Positions 17,992 to 27,575 of a stretch of 64,000 nucleotides of DNA are shown here, piece after piece (positions within the stretch are counted from its first letter, which is position 1; every line of letters starts with the position of its first letter). The notes under the pieces are model-generated. The model saw only the letters and a program-made list of their open reading frames with translations, made no database searches and was not told where the DNA came from. The position numbers were made by a program, and so were the translations under genes. Source of the stretch: an uncultured Pelagibacteraceae bacterium (GTDB lineage: Bacteria; Pseudomonadota; Alphaproteobacteria; Pelagibacterales; Pelagibacteraceae); assembly GCA_902587515.1 (NCBI GenBank), contig CACILM010000004.1, positions 57,501 to 121,500 of the forward strand. The letters run 5' to 3'.

Positions 17992-19248
17992 TCAGACTCT
18001 TTTAATTTGGGCTTTACAATTTTTAAGTTTTTTTTCTAAAAATTCATACCCTCTATCTAAATGATAAATTCTATTAATTATTGTCCTGTTGTCAGCTATT
18101 AACCCTGCTAACACCAAACTAACAGATGCTCTTAAATCTGTGGCCATAACTTCAGCTCCGGTTAGTCTGCTTGGGCCAAAAATATATGCAATTTTATCTT
18201 TTATTTTTATTTTTGCACCCATCCGCCTAAGCTCTGGAACGTGCATAAATCTATTTTCAAAAATATTCTCTTTTATTTGAGACCAACCATTAGCTTGTGT
18301 CATTAAAACCATTAATTGCGCTTGTAGATCAGTTGGAAAACCCGGATAAGGTTTAGTAGATATATTAATTCTTTTTAATTTTTGAGGGTTCCTAACTGAA
18401 ATCGAATTTTTAGACGAAGATATAAAAACACCCATTTTCTTTAAAATATTTATCTCATTTTTTAAAATTTTTGGAAAAATTTTATTAATGGTAATTTTAT
18501 TACCAATCAATGCACCAGCGATTAGGTAGGTGCCTGCTTCTATTCTATCAAAAATGATTCTATGGTTAATTTTTTTAGTTTTTTTTTCTTTCCCAATAAT
18601 AATGATTTTTCTACCTAAAATTTTAATTTTACTACCTAATTTTTTAAGATAAGAAATAAGATCTATTATTTCAGGTTCAATTGCACAATTAGATAAAGTT
18701 GTTTTTCCTTTTGCGCCATGAGCAGCAATTAATGCATTTTCTGTTGCTCCAACTGAATTAGATGGAAATTTAATGTTTGTCCCAACTAATCCTTTTTTAG
18801 CCTCAGCAATTATATATCCATCTTTAATTTTAATATTTGCTCCAAGCTTTTTTAAAGCAAATAAATGTAAGTCGACGGGTCTTGTTCCTATAGCACATCC
18901 CCCGGGTAGTGATACTTTAGCTTTTCTGTACTTTGTTAAAAGTGGTCCTAAAACCAGAATTCCTGCACGCATAGTTTTTACAAGCTTATACGGTGCTAAA
19001 GTATTTACGATTTTTTTGTTATTCTTGAGTTCAATTGTTTTGTTGTTTTTATTAATTTTAATCTTTATTCCGATAAACTTTAATAATTCTAACATTGTAA
19101 AAATATCTTTAACAAGTGGAACATTGCTGAGTTTTACATTTTTGGCCAAAATTGATGCTGCAAGTATTGGAAGAGATGCGTTTTTAGACCCTGAGATAGA
19201 AATGGTTCCAGAGAGTTTTTTCTTACCTTTGATTAAAAGTTTCTGCAT
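17992..19248 (-). CDS. murA: UDP-N-acetylglucosamine 1-carboxyvinyltransferase
   Basis: First committed step of peptidoglycan synthesis: transfers enolpyruvate from PEP to UDP-GlcNAc. The two inside-out alpha/beta domains are complete. The catalytic cysteine is present in LPGGCAIGTRPVD, so fosfomycin sensitivity would be expected. I choose the ATG at 19248 (MQKLLIKGKKKLSG, 418 aa). An upstream ATG at 19281 would overlap dcd by 23 bp and add residues not seen in the family. Confidence 0.95.
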   Translation of the reverse strand: MQKLLIKGKKKLSGTISISGSKNASLPILAASILAKNVKLSNVPLVKDIFTMLELLKFIGIKIKINKNNKTIELKNNKKIVNTLAPYKLVKTMRAGILVLGPLLTKYRKAKVSLPGGCAIGTRPVDLHLFALKKLGANIKIKDGYIIAEAKKGLVGTNIKFPSNSVGATENALIAAHGAKGKTTLSNCAIEPEIIDLISYLKKLGSKIKILGRKIIIIGKEKKTKKINHRIIFDRIEAGTYLIAGALIGNKITINKIFPKILKNEINILKKMGVFISSSKNSISVRNPQKLKRINISTKPYPGFPTDLQAQLMVLMTQANGWSQIKENIFENRFMHVPELRRMGAKIKIKDKIAYIFGPSRLTGAEVMATDLRASVSLVLAGLIADNRTIINRIYHLDRGYEFLEKKLKNCKAQIKRV

Positions 19249-19258
19249 TAAAGAAGTT

Positions 19259-19813
19259 TTATACTTTAGGTAAAGTAACACCTTTTTGTTTCATATATTT
19301 TCCTTTTCTTTTAGCATAAGAAACATCTGGTTTTTCATTTCCTTTCAAAAATACAAATTGCGCAACACCTTCATTAGCATAAATTTTAGCAGGTAATGGT
19401 GTTGTATTGGAGAATTCCAAAGTAACATGCCCCTCCCATCCTGGTTCTAAAGGAGTTACATTTACTATTATACCGCATCTTGCATATGTAGATTTACCTA
19501 AACAAATTACTAAAACATTTTCTGGAATTTTGAAATATTCAATTGTTCTTGCTAGCGCAAATGAATTAGGTGGAATAATACATTCCTTACCTTTTTTTGT
19601 AATAAAACTCTCTTTTTTAAAAACTTTTGGATCTACAACGCCAGAGTTAACATTTGTAAAAATTTTAAACTCATTTGAAACTCGCGCATCATATCCGTAA
19701 GAAGAAAGGCCAAAAGAGATTTTCCCTTTTCGCACCTGTTTGCTTACAAAAGGTTTAATCATGCCTTGTGTTTTAGCTATTTTTTTTATCCATTTATCTG
19801 AAAGTACCGGCAT
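19259..19813 (-). CDS. dcd: dCTP deaminase
   Basis: Converts dCTP to dUTP, the main source of dUMP for thymidylate. The 184-aa trimer-fold protein carries the family motifs [25 protein letters not shown] and the catalytic-glutamate stretch [17 protein letters not shown]. The length is normal for the monofunctional Dcd. It is probably co-transcribed with murA downstream. Confidence 0.95.
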   Translation of the reverse strand: MPVLSDKWIKKIAKTQGMIKPFVSKQVRKGKISFGLSSYGYDARVSNEFKIFTNVNSGVVDPKVFKKESFITKKGKECIIPPNSFALARTIEYFKIPENVLVICLGKSTYARCGIIVNVTPLEPGWEGHVTLEFSNTTPLPAKIYANEGVAQFVFLKGNEKPDVSYAKRKGKYMKQKGVTLPKV

Positions 19814-19919
19814 GCTTGTGCTTGTTTAATATTTTATAATTTTTCCTTTTTTTTAAATTTTTTTTTAAAGCTGCTTCACGTTTTTTCAGCACTAAATCTT
19901 TCTTGCCAAAAGATTTCAT
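19794..19919 (-). CDS. Small basic protein (41 aa)
   Basis: The frame starts [20 protein letters not shown] and ends before TAA at 19794-19796, overlapping the dcd start by 20 bp. It is almost entirely Lys/Arg/Leu with a predicted single helix ([14 protein letters not shown]). Short basic frames of this look occur in alphaproteobacteria, but I do not know a function. Coding status is inferred from the clean start, composition and placement between two minus-strand genes. Confidence 0.5.
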   Translation of the reverse strand: MKSFGKKDLVLKKREAALKKNLKKRKNYKILNKHKHAGTFR

Positions 19920-19926
19920 TAGTAAG

Positions 19927-20121
19927 TTAATTTTTGTCTGGATTTGTTAAATCCTCAAGAGTGATAGGTTTATTAATATCATGCATAGTTTCCTCTTCAA
20001 TTTCTTTTGGATTTGCAGTTGATTTTCTGGCTCTTCTTTGTTCAATACGCGCTTTCTTTTTTGCCTCTTTTTTCATAGCTTTGGCTCCACGAGTAGATTT
20101 ATAATCATAATGAATTCCCAT
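19927..20121 (-). CDS. Small conserved-looking basic protein (64 aa)
   Basis: Starts MGIHYDYKSTRGAKAMKKEAKKKARIEQRR, a basic helical stretch, and ends with an acidic/polar tail (TLEDLTNPDKN). No membrane segment or zinc site is present. It lies 13 nt after the 63-aa membrane protein gene on the same strand and looks like part of one transcript. The function is unknown; RNA or ribosome association would suit its composition but is speculation. Confidence 0.65.
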   Translation of the reverse strand: MGIHYDYKSTRGAKAMKKEAKKKARIEQRRARKSTANPKEIEEETMHDINKPITLEDLTNPDKN

Positions 20122-20134
20122 AAAAAGCGCTCCC

Positions 20135-20326
20135 TCATTTTTGGTTGAATTTACTTCTTGAACTAATTTTTTTCAAGTATCTTGATTGAAGCAATTGAAT
20201 AATTATAAACAAAATAGACAGAAATACGGCAACTGCAACATCTTGAAAAGGTGTAGCTTGTGGAAATCCATAATTCCACAAAATCACCAGAACTAACCAA
20301 ATAATCCAGTTTATTTTTTTAGACAT
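20135..20326 (-). CDS. Small two-helix membrane protein (63 aa)
   Basis: Two hydrophobic segments (about residues 6-18 and 27-46) separated by YGFPQATPFQD, and a basic C-terminus (RYLKKISSRSKFNQK), which suggests a cytoplasmic tail. It overlaps the upstream DUF255 gene by 8 bp. No family was recognised. Confidence 0.65.
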   Translation of the reverse strand: MSKKINWIIWLVLVILWNYGFPQATPFQDVAVAVFLSILFIIIQLLQSRYLKKISSRSKFNQK

Positions 20327-22052
20327 CTATTTTGCAGCCTTTCTCATCACAATTTTTTCCATCTTTAATATTATTATAAAAATCAATCGCTCTAATAGAA
20401 GTCATCATATGATTTTTATAAATATTAAGGTATCCATTTAAACTATCAGATAATTTTTTAGCCTCTTCCATCATGCCCAGCCTTACCAAATTAATAAGCA
20501 TCACTGCGTTTCCATTTGGTATAGTGTTATCGCCTATATCAACTGGATTAATAAAAACGTCATTATTTGTTTTTGGACTTTTTTGAAAAATATTCTTATC
20601 GCTCAAATAAAATTTATTAATCGCTTCTAATGATAATTTTTTAGATATATCTTTATATTTAAAATTCATGGTTTTATCATATAAATCATTTAGACAATTT
20701 ATCAGAAAAGCATAGTCCTCGATAAAAACAATTTCCTCTGAATAACTATGATAAATAATATTTTTAATATATTTATTTTCTATTTTAAGGAAAAATTCTT
20801 CTGCGAGTTTAAGGTAATTTTTCTCTGGTAGAATTTCATTTGCGGTAACCAAAGCACTTATCATTAAGCAATTTAAATCTAATTGGGTTTTATCGTCAAA
20901 AAATGGTTTTTTTCTTTTTAATCTTATTTCTAAAAGTTTTTTTAATATGATTTTATTTGGCTTTGACTTTTCAACTAAAATAATTTTGTTTTCCCAATTT
21001 CCTTTTGGATTTATTTCAAAATACTTATCAATACCCTCTATATCCTTTATTTCATCATAGGAAAAAACATAATATTTACCCTCAACACCGTCACTATCGG
21101 CATCTAGTGCTGAACCGAAAAAGCCTTCTTTATTAGCAAAATTTTTTATTAAAAAATTAATTGTTTGATCTAATTTTTCTACAAAATATTGATCTGGATT
21201 TAATTTACAATACTTAGATAATAAAAGTATAAATTGAGTATTATCATATAGCATTTTTTCAAAATGTGGAATAATCCAGTCCTCATCCACTGTATATCGA
21301 GCAATACCCCCTTCTATATGGTCGTAAATTCCCTTAGAACAAAGTTGTTTTATAATTAGATCTATTGGTTCTAAATATTTTTTATCTCTTGATTTATTAT
21401 AAAAATAAATAAGAGTTTCATATAAATTAAAAGTTGGAAATTTTGGTGCACCTTTATAACCCCCTTTTGTTATGTCTAAATGGTTTAGTGACATTTCTAA
21501 AATTGGTTCTAGATCTTGAGTAAGTACAGAATTTTTTTTTAAATCTAAATTTTTTATGATTAAATCTTTTTGATTAATTATATTTTCTCTTTTATCTTTG
21601 TAGACATCAGATACTTTTTGTAAAACCTCTTTGAATGAAGGTAATCCTCGATTTGGTTTTTTTGGAAAATAAGTCCCTCCCGTAAAAGGAACGCCATTTT
21701 CGTCTAAAAACATAGTAAGTGGCCAACCTCCTCCTGTTTGGTTGAATAATTGATAAGAGCTTTGAAAAATAAAATCTAAATCTGGTCTTTCCTCTCTATC
21801 AACTTTTATATTAATAAATAATTCATTCATCAATTTTGCAGTTTCATTATCCTCAAAACTTTCATGAGCCATAACGTGACACCAGTGACAACTAGCGTAG
21901 CCAATACTTAGTAAGATTGGTTTTTTATTTTCTTTGGCAAATTCTAAAGAATTTTTTGACCAAGTTTGCCAATAAACAGGATTGTCTTCATGTTGTTTAA
22001 GGTAAGGACTTAAATTTTCGGAAAGGTTATTTTTATTAATTTGTATCATCAA
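20319..22052 (-). CDS. YyaL/SSP411-type protein with thioredoxin-like DUF255 domain
   Basis: A 577-aa cytosolic protein. The N-terminal DUF255 thioredoxin-like domain has the hallmark HWCHVM within ASCHWCHVMAHESFED (a CxxC-like CHWC at about residues 56-59), plus NIKVDREERPDLD. The rest forms an alpha-barrel like that of N-acylglucosamine epimerases or glycosidases. Most family members are near 650-700 aa, so this copy is shortened at the C-terminus. The biochemical role is unknown. It overlaps the VTT-domain gene by 17 bp. Confidence 0.88.
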   Translation of the reverse strand: MMIQINKNNLSENLSPYLKQHEDNPVYWQTWSKNSLEFAKENKKPILLSIGYASCHWCHVMAHESFEDNETAKLMNELFINIKVDREERPDLDFIFQSSYQLFNQTGGGWPLTMFLDENGVPFTGGTYFPKKPNRGLPSFKEVLQKVSDVYKDKRENIINQKDLIIKNLDLKKNSVLTQDLEPILEMSLNHLDITKGGYKGAPKFPTFNLYETLIYFYNKSRDKKYLEPIDLIIKQLCSKGIYDHIEGGIARYTVDEDWIIPHFEKMLYDNTQFILLLSKYCKLNPDQYFVEKLDQTINFLIKNFANKEGFFGSALDADSDGVEGKYYVFSYDEIKDIEGIDKYFEINPKGNWENKIILVEKSKPNKIILKKLLEIRLKRKKPFFDDKTQLDLNCLMISALVTANEILPEKNYLKLAEEFFLKIENKYIKNIIYHSYSEEIVFIEDYAFLINCLNDLYDKTMNFKYKDISKKLSLEAINKFYLSDKNIFQKSPKTNNDVFINPVDIGDNTIPNGNAVMLINLVRLGMMEEAKKLSDSLNGYLNIYKNHMMTSIRAIDFYNNIKDGKNCDEKGCKIDV

Positions 22053-22758
22053 AAAATTTCTTTTTTAAAACGAGGGAAAAAATCATCAACGCTGAAAACA
22101 TAAGAATAGGTATATAAATCTCTGGAGTTAATATTAAATCAAACATGCTAAAATTTTCAGCTTGAGATATGTAAGAATTCAAACCAGCTCCAATCGTATT
22201 AATTATAAAAAACCCAGGGATAAACCCTAAAAAACTAGCTAGAAAATAATTTAGTTTTTTCATTCCAAATAAAATTGGAATTAAATTTTGCAATCCAAAA
22301 GGAACTCCAAGACCTCCTATGAACCTATAAATGAAAAAGTAAAAAAATTCATTTTTTTGGAATAATTGAACATATTTTTCAAATTTTCTTTCCAAAACAA
22401 CTTTAACAATATCTCTAAAAAAGAAATTTCCAATTGAATATAGAATTAAAGCTCCAACAGAGATTGAAAATACTGAAACTAAAGTTCCAATTATTTGTCC
22501 AAATAATATTCCTGAAATGATTAAAATAGGAGAACCAAAACCGAGTAATGCAACCCAAAACACTGCAAATATGAAAAAGTAAAAAATATTGATTAATATA
22601 TTTGCGCTTATGAAAGTGCCTAAAGATGACTGAAGTTCTTTATAGTATGTGAAATCATCTAGTCTCTTTATTTCTATTGATGTAAAAATAAAATATAGAA
22701 AGATAAACAATAATATTAAGTAAGAAACGCCCAAAAATATTTTCAAATTTTTACTCAT
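22036..22758 (-). CDS. VTT-domain (TVP38/DedA-like) membrane protein
   Basis: A 240-aa multi-pass inner-membrane protein, about six hydrophobic segments. The central region has the SNARE-associated/VTT features: glycine-rich LLGFGSPILIISGILFG and the RFIGGLGVPFGLQNLIP stretch with a conserved Arg-Gly-Pro pattern. DedA/TVP38 proteins are implicated in lipid scrambling and membrane homeostasis. The specific function is not inferable. It is divergent from rpmH. Confidence 0.82.
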   Translation of the reverse strand: MSKNLKIFLGVSYLILLFIFLYFIFTSIEIKRLDDFTYYKELQSSLGTFISANILINIFYFFIFAVFWVALLGFGSPILIISGILFGQIIGTLVSVFSISVGALILYSIGNFFFRDIVKVVLERKFEKYVQLFQKNEFFYFFIYRFIGGLGVPFGLQNLIPILFGMKKLNYFLASFLGFIPGFFIINTIGAGLNSYISQAENFSMFDLILTPEIYIPILMFSALMIFSLVLKKKFFDDTN

Positions 22759-22808
22759 AATTTACCTGTACAATAGACAGCAATTAAAATATATACCTTA
22801 AAATATTT

Positions 22809-22943
22809 ATGAAAAGAACGTATCAACCTAGCAATTTAGTTAGAAAAAGAAGACATGGTTTTAGAGCTAGAATGGCAACTAAGACTGGTAGGCAGCTTAT
22901 AGCTCGTAGAAGAGCTAAAGGAAGAAAAACTCTATCAACTTAA
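22809..22943 (+). CDS. rpmH: 50S ribosomal protein L34
   Basis: A 44-aa basic protein with the complete L34 signature: [20 protein letters not shown], then [17 protein letters not shown]. It heads the classical rpmH-rnpA-yidD-yidC block, with rnpA 5 nt downstream. Confidence 0.97.
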   Translation: MKRTYQPSNLVRKRRHGFRARMATKTGRQLIARRRAKGRKTLST

Positions 22944-22948
22944 TATAA

Positions 22949-23299
22949 ATGGTTAGGCTTGAAAGTTTAAAAAAAAGCAACCAATTCAGAAAAGTCCTAA
23001 AAGAAAAAAAAATTCATACAGAATATTTTTCTATATTCGCTGCAAAGAATTTTTTTAAGCCAAAATATAAAACTAACATACTTATAAGTTTTGTTATGAA
23101 AAAAAAAATTGGAAATGCAGTCAAAAGAAACAAAATAAGAAGAAAATTAAAAGCAAATGTTCAGAAATTATTAAAAAAAAAGGGTGCAATTAATAGGGAT
23201 TACACTTATATAGTTTTTGGAAAGTCTAATGCTTATGCTCAAAAACAAAATGTGCTTTTGCCATTAATGGAGAGAAGTTTTAGTAAACTTAAAAAATAG
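22949..23299 (+). CDS. rnpA: Ribonuclease P protein component
   Basis: A 116-aa basic protein that assists the RNase P RNA in trimming tRNA 5' leaders. The family core motif is visible as KKKIGNAVKRNKIRRKLK (the RNR-type motif with NAVKRNKIRR). Weak conservation outside that core is normal. It abuts yidD with no spacer. Confidence 0.93.
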   Translation: MVRLESLKKSNQFRKVLKEKKIHTEYFSIFAAKNFFKPKYKTNILISFVMKKKIGNAVKRNKIRRKLKANVQKLLKKKGAINRDYTYIVFGKSNAYAQKQNVLLPLMERSFSKLKK

Positions 23300-23554
23300 A
23301 TGACAAAAATTCTTATATTTTTAATTAAGATCTATCAGTATTTTATTTCACCATTGTTGGGCAATAGATGCAGATTTTATCCAACCTGCTCTGAGTATTG
23401 TATAGAAGCTCTTAAGACACATGGTTTATTCGTAGGATTAAAATTAGTAGTAAAAAGAATTTTAAAATGTCATCCATTTAAAAAACTTGGTGGTGGAAAC
23501 GGCACAGACTTTGTTCCAGCATCTAATAATAAGGAAATCAATAATGGACAATAA
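23300..23554 (+). CDS. yidD: Membrane protein insertion efficiency factor YidD
   Basis: An 84-aa, amphipathic, membrane-associated protein with the DUF37 signature: [21 protein letters not shown], then the segment [15 protein letters not shown]. It assists YidC-dependent insertion. The start directly follows the rnpA stop, and the gene overlaps yidC by 11 bp. Confidence 0.95.
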   Translation: MTKILIFLIKIYQYFISPLLGNRCRFYPTCSEYCIEALKTHGLFVGLKLVVKRILKCHPFKKLGGGNGTDFVPASNNKEINNGQ

Positions 23555-25229
23555 AAATGTATTTGTTGCAATAGCGCTATCAATGTCTGTTTTGCTTTTT
23601 TGGGGTGCTTTTTTCGAAACTCCAAGAAAATCACCTGATCAACAGACAAATCAAAAAATAGAAAAGAAAACTGACCAGGGATCAATTACTCCAACTATAA
23701 ATCAGCCTCAAGTATTTACAAAACTAACTAGAGAGGAGTCTATAAATAAGAATGAGAGAGTAATAATAGAGAATAATAATATTATAGGTTCAATAAATTT
23801 AAAAGGCGCATTGATTGATGATATTTCATTTAAAAAACATAAACAAACAATTGAAGAAAGTAAAAATATAATTTTTTTAAATCCTTCTGAAACTGAAAAT
23901 GGTTTTTATATAGAAACCGGTTGGACAAGTATTGGAGATAAAATCAAAATACCGACTAAAGAATCAATTTGGTCTGTTAAAGGAAATAATATTTTGAGCG
24001 ATAACTCACCAGTAGTTTTGCAATGGAACAGTAAAGAAGGAGTAATATTCGAGAAAAAAATTGAATTAGATGATAAATACTTGTTTAAAATAACACAGCA
24101 AGTAAAAAATAATACAAATTCACCCATTGATTTATTTCCTTATGCTCAGATGACTAGAAATAAAATCCCGGACGATATCCAAAATTTTTATATCCAACAT
24201 GAGGGTTTCATTGGGGTATTTGATGATGAATTAAAGGAAGATGACTATGACGACGTAGAAGAAAAAAAAATAGTTAGAGAGTCAAACGAAGGGTGGCTTG
24301 GTATTACAGATAAATATTGGATGACTGCTTTTGTGCCAGAAGAAGGAAAAAATTTTAAATCAACTTTTCTTTATGAAAATGGATTTAAAGCAAATTATAT
24401 TATTAACGAACCAGTCAATATTAAAAAATCTTCCTCGGGCTCAAATCAACTAAGATTGTTTATAGCTGCTAAAGAGGTCGAAACAATCGATAGTTATGCT
24501 GCTGACCAAAATATAAACAAATTTGATTTGGTAATAGATTGGGGCTGGTTTTACTTTTTCACAAAGCCATTATTTTTTGTAATTGATTATTTATTTAAGA
24601 TTTCTGGTAATTTCGGAACAGCTATTGTTTTATTAACGATCGCTATTAGGCTTATTTTCTTCCCGCTCGCCAATTTCTCATTCAAATCAATGGCAAAAAT
24701 GAAAGCAGTACAACCTGAAATGATGAGACTTAAAGAACTTTATAAAGACGATAAAGTGAAATTTCAGCAAGAGATGATGGCTTTGTATAGAAAAGAAAAA
24801 ATTAATCCAGCATCAGGATGTTTGCCAGTTTTAATCCAAATTCCGTTCTTTTTTGCAATTTATAAAATGCTTTTTATATCTTTAGAAATGAGGCACCAGC
24901 CTTTTTTTGGCTGGATAAAAGATTTATCAGCACAAGATCCAACTACTTTATTTAACTTGTTTGGTTTAATTCCATGGGATCCACCATCATTCATGATTAT
25001 TGGAATATGGCCAATTTTGATGGGTGCATCTATGTGGGTTCAGCAAAAATTAAATCCAGCACCAGCTGATCCAATACAAGCAAAAATTTTCGCTTTTTTT
25101 CCTTTGTTCTTAACAATTATACTTGCATCATTTCCTTCTGGACTAGTTGTTTATTGGACAATAAATAATATTTTAACAATTGCTCAACAATATGTGATTG
25201 TAAAAAAAACGACAGTAAAAACTAATTAA
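23544..25229 (+). CDS. yidC: Membrane protein insertase YidC
   Basis: Inserts and folds inner-membrane proteins with or without SecYEG. The N-terminal signal anchor is [20 protein letters not shown], followed by a large periplasmic domain (about 50-330). The conserved 60KD insertase core with five helices comes last, including the [12 protein letters not shown] segment with its conserved arginine. I start it at the ATG at 23544 (561 aa) because the anchor begins there; 57 nt of open frame upstream lie inside yidD. Confidence 0.96.
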   Translation: MDNKNVFVAIALSMSVLLFWGAFFETPRKSPDQQTNQKIEKKTDQGSITPTINQPQVFTKLTREESINKNERVIIENNNIIGSINLKGALIDDISFKKHKQTIEESKNIIFLNPSETENGFYIETGWTSIGDKIKIPTKESIWSVKGNNILSDNSPVVLQWNSKEGVIFEKKIELDDKYLFKITQQVKNNTNSPIDLFPYAQMTRNKIPDDIQNFYIQHEGFIGVFDDELKEDDYDDVEEKKIVRESNEGWLGITDKYWMTAFVPEEGKNFKSTFLYENGFKANYIINEPVNIKKSSSGSNQLRLFIAAKEVETIDSYAADQNINKFDLVIDWGWFYFFTKPLFFVIDYLFKISGNFGTAIVLLTIAIRLIFFPLANFSFKSMAKMKAVQPEMMRLKELYKDDKVKFQQEMMALYRKEKINPASGCLPVLIQIPFFFAIYKMLFISLEMRHQPFFGWIKDLSAQDPTTLFNLFGLIPWDPPSFMIIGIWPILMGASMWVQQKLNPAPADPIQAKIFAFFPLFLTIILASFPSGLVVYWTINNILTIAQQYVIVKKTTVKTN

Positions 25230-26099
25230 ATGTCAAAAAATATTTCTCTAAACGAGATAAAAGAATTTTGGCCTGAGAAAGCTCCTGATATAAACATCGT
25301 TCAAAAATACGTCAAAAAATATGAAAATGAAAAAATTGTAATTAAGTATGGTGGTAATGTACTTATAGATAGAAATGTCTTTAATAACTTTATATCTGAT
25401 ATAAATGTTCTTAATAGGTTGGGCCTTTCAGTAGTAGTCGTTCATGGAGGTGGTCCTAGGATTAAAAGAGAGTTAGATAAGAAAAAAATTGTGTCAAAAT
25501 TTATCAATGGCTTGAGAGTTACAGATAAAAATATAATTGATACTGTAGAGGAAGTTTTAATTGATTTTAATAAAGATATAGTGGATTCTCTAACAAAATT
25601 AGGTTCTGAGGCAGCTGCATTTCATACTAAAACTAGTAACGTAATTGAAGTTAAACCCGAGAGAGAGGAACTTGGATTTGTTGGAATACCTAATAAAATA
25701 AATGATAATTTAATTCAAAAGGCATTAAGTTCTAATAAAATTCCGATTATTGCTCCTTTAGGTTTAGGAAATAACAATCAAACGTATAACATCAATGGTG
25801 ACACAGCTGCAAGTGCGATAGCAAAAAAACTAAAATCCAGAAGATTAATATTAATGACAAATGTCGAAGGTGTATATGACGATAAAAAAAAATTAATTTC
25901 AGAAATAAAACCTATTGACTTAGAAAATTTAATTAAATGGAAAGTTGTTCAAGGTGGTATGATACCTAAAATAGAAAATTGTGTTGATGCTGTCCAAAAT
26001 GGAGTTAGGGGAGTTGTTATTCTAGATGGAAGAAAACCTCACTCAGTTTTACATGAAATTTTTTCTGATAAAGGATCTGGAACATTAATTAGAGAATGA
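25230..26099 (+). CDS. argB: Acetylglutamate kinase
   Basis: Second step of arginine biosynthesis, ATP-dependent phosphorylation of N-acetylglutamate. The 289-aa amino-acid-kinase fold protein has the KYGGNV nucleotide loop, VVVHGGGPRI, the NINGDTAA segment and KVVQGGMIPK near the end. It follows the yidC stop without spacer. The usual alphaproteobacterial engB (yihA) gene is missing between them. Confidence 0.96.
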   Translation: MSKNISLNEIKEFWPEKAPDINIVQKYVKKYENEKIVIKYGGNVLIDRNVFNNFISDINVLNRLGLSVVVVHGGGPRIKRELDKKKIVSKFINGLRVTDKNIIDTVEEVLIDFNKDIVDSLTKLGSEAAAFHTKTSNVIEVKPEREELGFVGIPNKINDNLIQKALSSNKIPIIAPLGLGNNNQTYNINGDTAASAIAKKLKSRRLILMTNVEGVYDDKKKLISEIKPIDLENLIKWKVVQGGMIPKIENCVDAVQNGVRGVVILDGRKPHSVLHEIFSDKGSGTLIRE

Positions 26100-26761
26100 A
26101 GGACTTAAAGAATATAAAATTTTGGTTGTTTGATTTAGATAATACACTTTATGATGGAGCTACAAAAGTTTTTGAACAAGTAGATAAAAAAATGTCAAAA
26201 TTTATTTCTAATAAATTAAATGTTAATCTTGAAGAAGCTAGGAAAATTCAAAAGAACTATTTTCAAGAATATAATACAACTTTAAACGGTATGATAAAGA
26301 ACCATAAAATTGATGCTGATGAATTTTTGGAATTTGTTCATGATGTGGATCTAAGTTTTTTAGACAAAGATAAAGATTTAGAGGAAGAAATCAAAAAACT
26401 AGATGGAAAAAAAATAATTTTTACTAATGGTTCTAGAGCCCATGCTCTCAATGTTACCAAAAGAATTGGAATAGATAAGCTTTTTGATGGAATTTTTGAT
26501 ATTAGAGATTGTGAATTTATTCCAAAGCCTTCAGAAGAACCTTACAGAAAATTGGTAGAAAATTACAAAATTGAGCCACAATATTGTATATTCTTTGAAG
26601 ATATTGCTAGAAATTTAAAACCAGCGTACGAATTAGGTATGAAAACTGTTTGGATTAAAAATGATGAGCCGTGGGCAGCGAAATATTCAGATTCCAATTT
26701 CATCAATTATAAGACGGACAATTTAGCAAAATTTTTAAAGGAGATTAATGAGTTACAATAA
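26096..26761 (+). CDS. HAD-family pyrimidine 5'-nucleotidase
   Basis: A 221-aa haloacid-dehalogenase hydrolase. Motif I is FDLDNTLY (nucleophile and acid/base aspartates), motif [10 protein letters not shown], and motif III/IV includes PKPSEEPY and [12 protein letters not shown]. This combination is that of the SDT1/PHM8-like pyrimidine 5'-nucleotidase group that sits between argB and dapD in many alphaproteobacteria. It starts with an ATGA overlap with argB. Substrate assignment is by family only. Confidence 0.85.
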   Translation: MKDLKNIKFWLFDLDNTLYDGATKVFEQVDKKMSKFISNKLNVNLEEARKIQKNYFQEYNTTLNGMIKNHKIDADEFLEFVHDVDLSFLDKDKDLEEEIKKLDGKKIIFTNGSRAHALNVTKRIGIDKLFDGIFDIRDCEFIPKPSEEPYRKLVENYKIEPQYCIFFEDIARNLKPAYELGMKTVWIKNDEPWAAKYSDSNFINYKTDNLAKFLKEINELQ

Positions 26762-27575
26762 ATTAGAAAAAATAATTAGTGAAAATTTTGAAAAAAAAGA
26801 AAATGTAGGTCCAAAGTCAGATAAAAAATTAGTAAAGGCTATTAATGAAACTATTAATTTAGTTGATAGTGGAAAAATTAGAGTAGCAAACAAACTAAAT
26901 GGAAATTGGGTTGTAAATCAATGGATTAAAAAAGCCATTTTATTGAGCTTTAGAATAAATAAAATGGAGATGATGAAAGGTCCGTACACTACTTGGTATG
27001 ACAAAGTTCCTGGAAAAACAGTTAAATGGAAAGAAAAAGATTGGAAAAAGGCAGGATACCGTCATGTTCCTAATGGTGTTGTAAGAAAAGGAGCTTACAT
27101 TGCCAAAAATGTAGTTTTAATGCCTAGCTTTGTAAATCTTGGAGCTTATGTTGATGAAGGCACAATGATTGATACTTGGGCATCAGTTGGTTCATGTGCT
27201 CAAGTTGGAAAAAATTGTCATATTTCTGGGGGAGCAGGAATAGGTGGGGTGCTAGAACCTCTTCAAGCTGGTCCAGTAATTATTGAAGATAATTGTTTTA
27301 TCGGAGCTAGATCAGAAATTGCTGAAGGTGTTTTAGTTGAGGAAGGTGCGGTATTATCAATGGGAGTTTACATTGGTGCATCTACAAAAATAGTAGATAG
27401 AAGCTCTGGAGAAATATATTATGGTAAAGTTCCTGCATATTCAGTTGTGGTTCCTGGAAGCTTGCCTAATAAGGCTAACCCAGATGGACCCTCGTTGTAC
27501 TGCGCAGTAATAGTCAAAAAAGTCGATGAAAAAACTAGAAGCAAAACCTCTATTAACGATTTACTTAGAGACTAA
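26748..27575 (+). CDS. dapD: 2,3,4,5-tetrahydropyridine-2,6-dicarboxylate N-succinyltransferase
   Basis: Succinylates tetrahydrodipicolinate in the succinylase branch of DAP/lysine synthesis. The 275-aa left-handed beta-helix protein shows hexapeptide repeats from about residue 110, including [21 protein letters not shown], and the [17 protein letters not shown] core. It overlaps the nucleotidase gene by 14 bp and abuts dapE (one shared base), so this pathway step and the desuccinylation step are coupled. Confidence 0.96.
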   Translation: MSYNKLEKIISENFEKKENVGPKSDKKLVKAINETINLVDSGKIRVANKLNGNWVVNQWIKKAILLSFRINKMEMMKGPYTTWYDKVPGKTVKWKEKDWKKAGYRHVPNGVVRKGAYIAKNVVLMPSFVNLGAYVDEGTMIDTWASVGSCAQVGKNCHISGGAGIGGVLEPLQAGPVIIEDNCFIGARSEIAEGVLVEEGAVLSMGVYIGASTKIVDRSSGEIYYGKVPAYSVVVPGSLPNKANPDGPSLYCAVIVKKVDEKTRSKTSINDLLRD

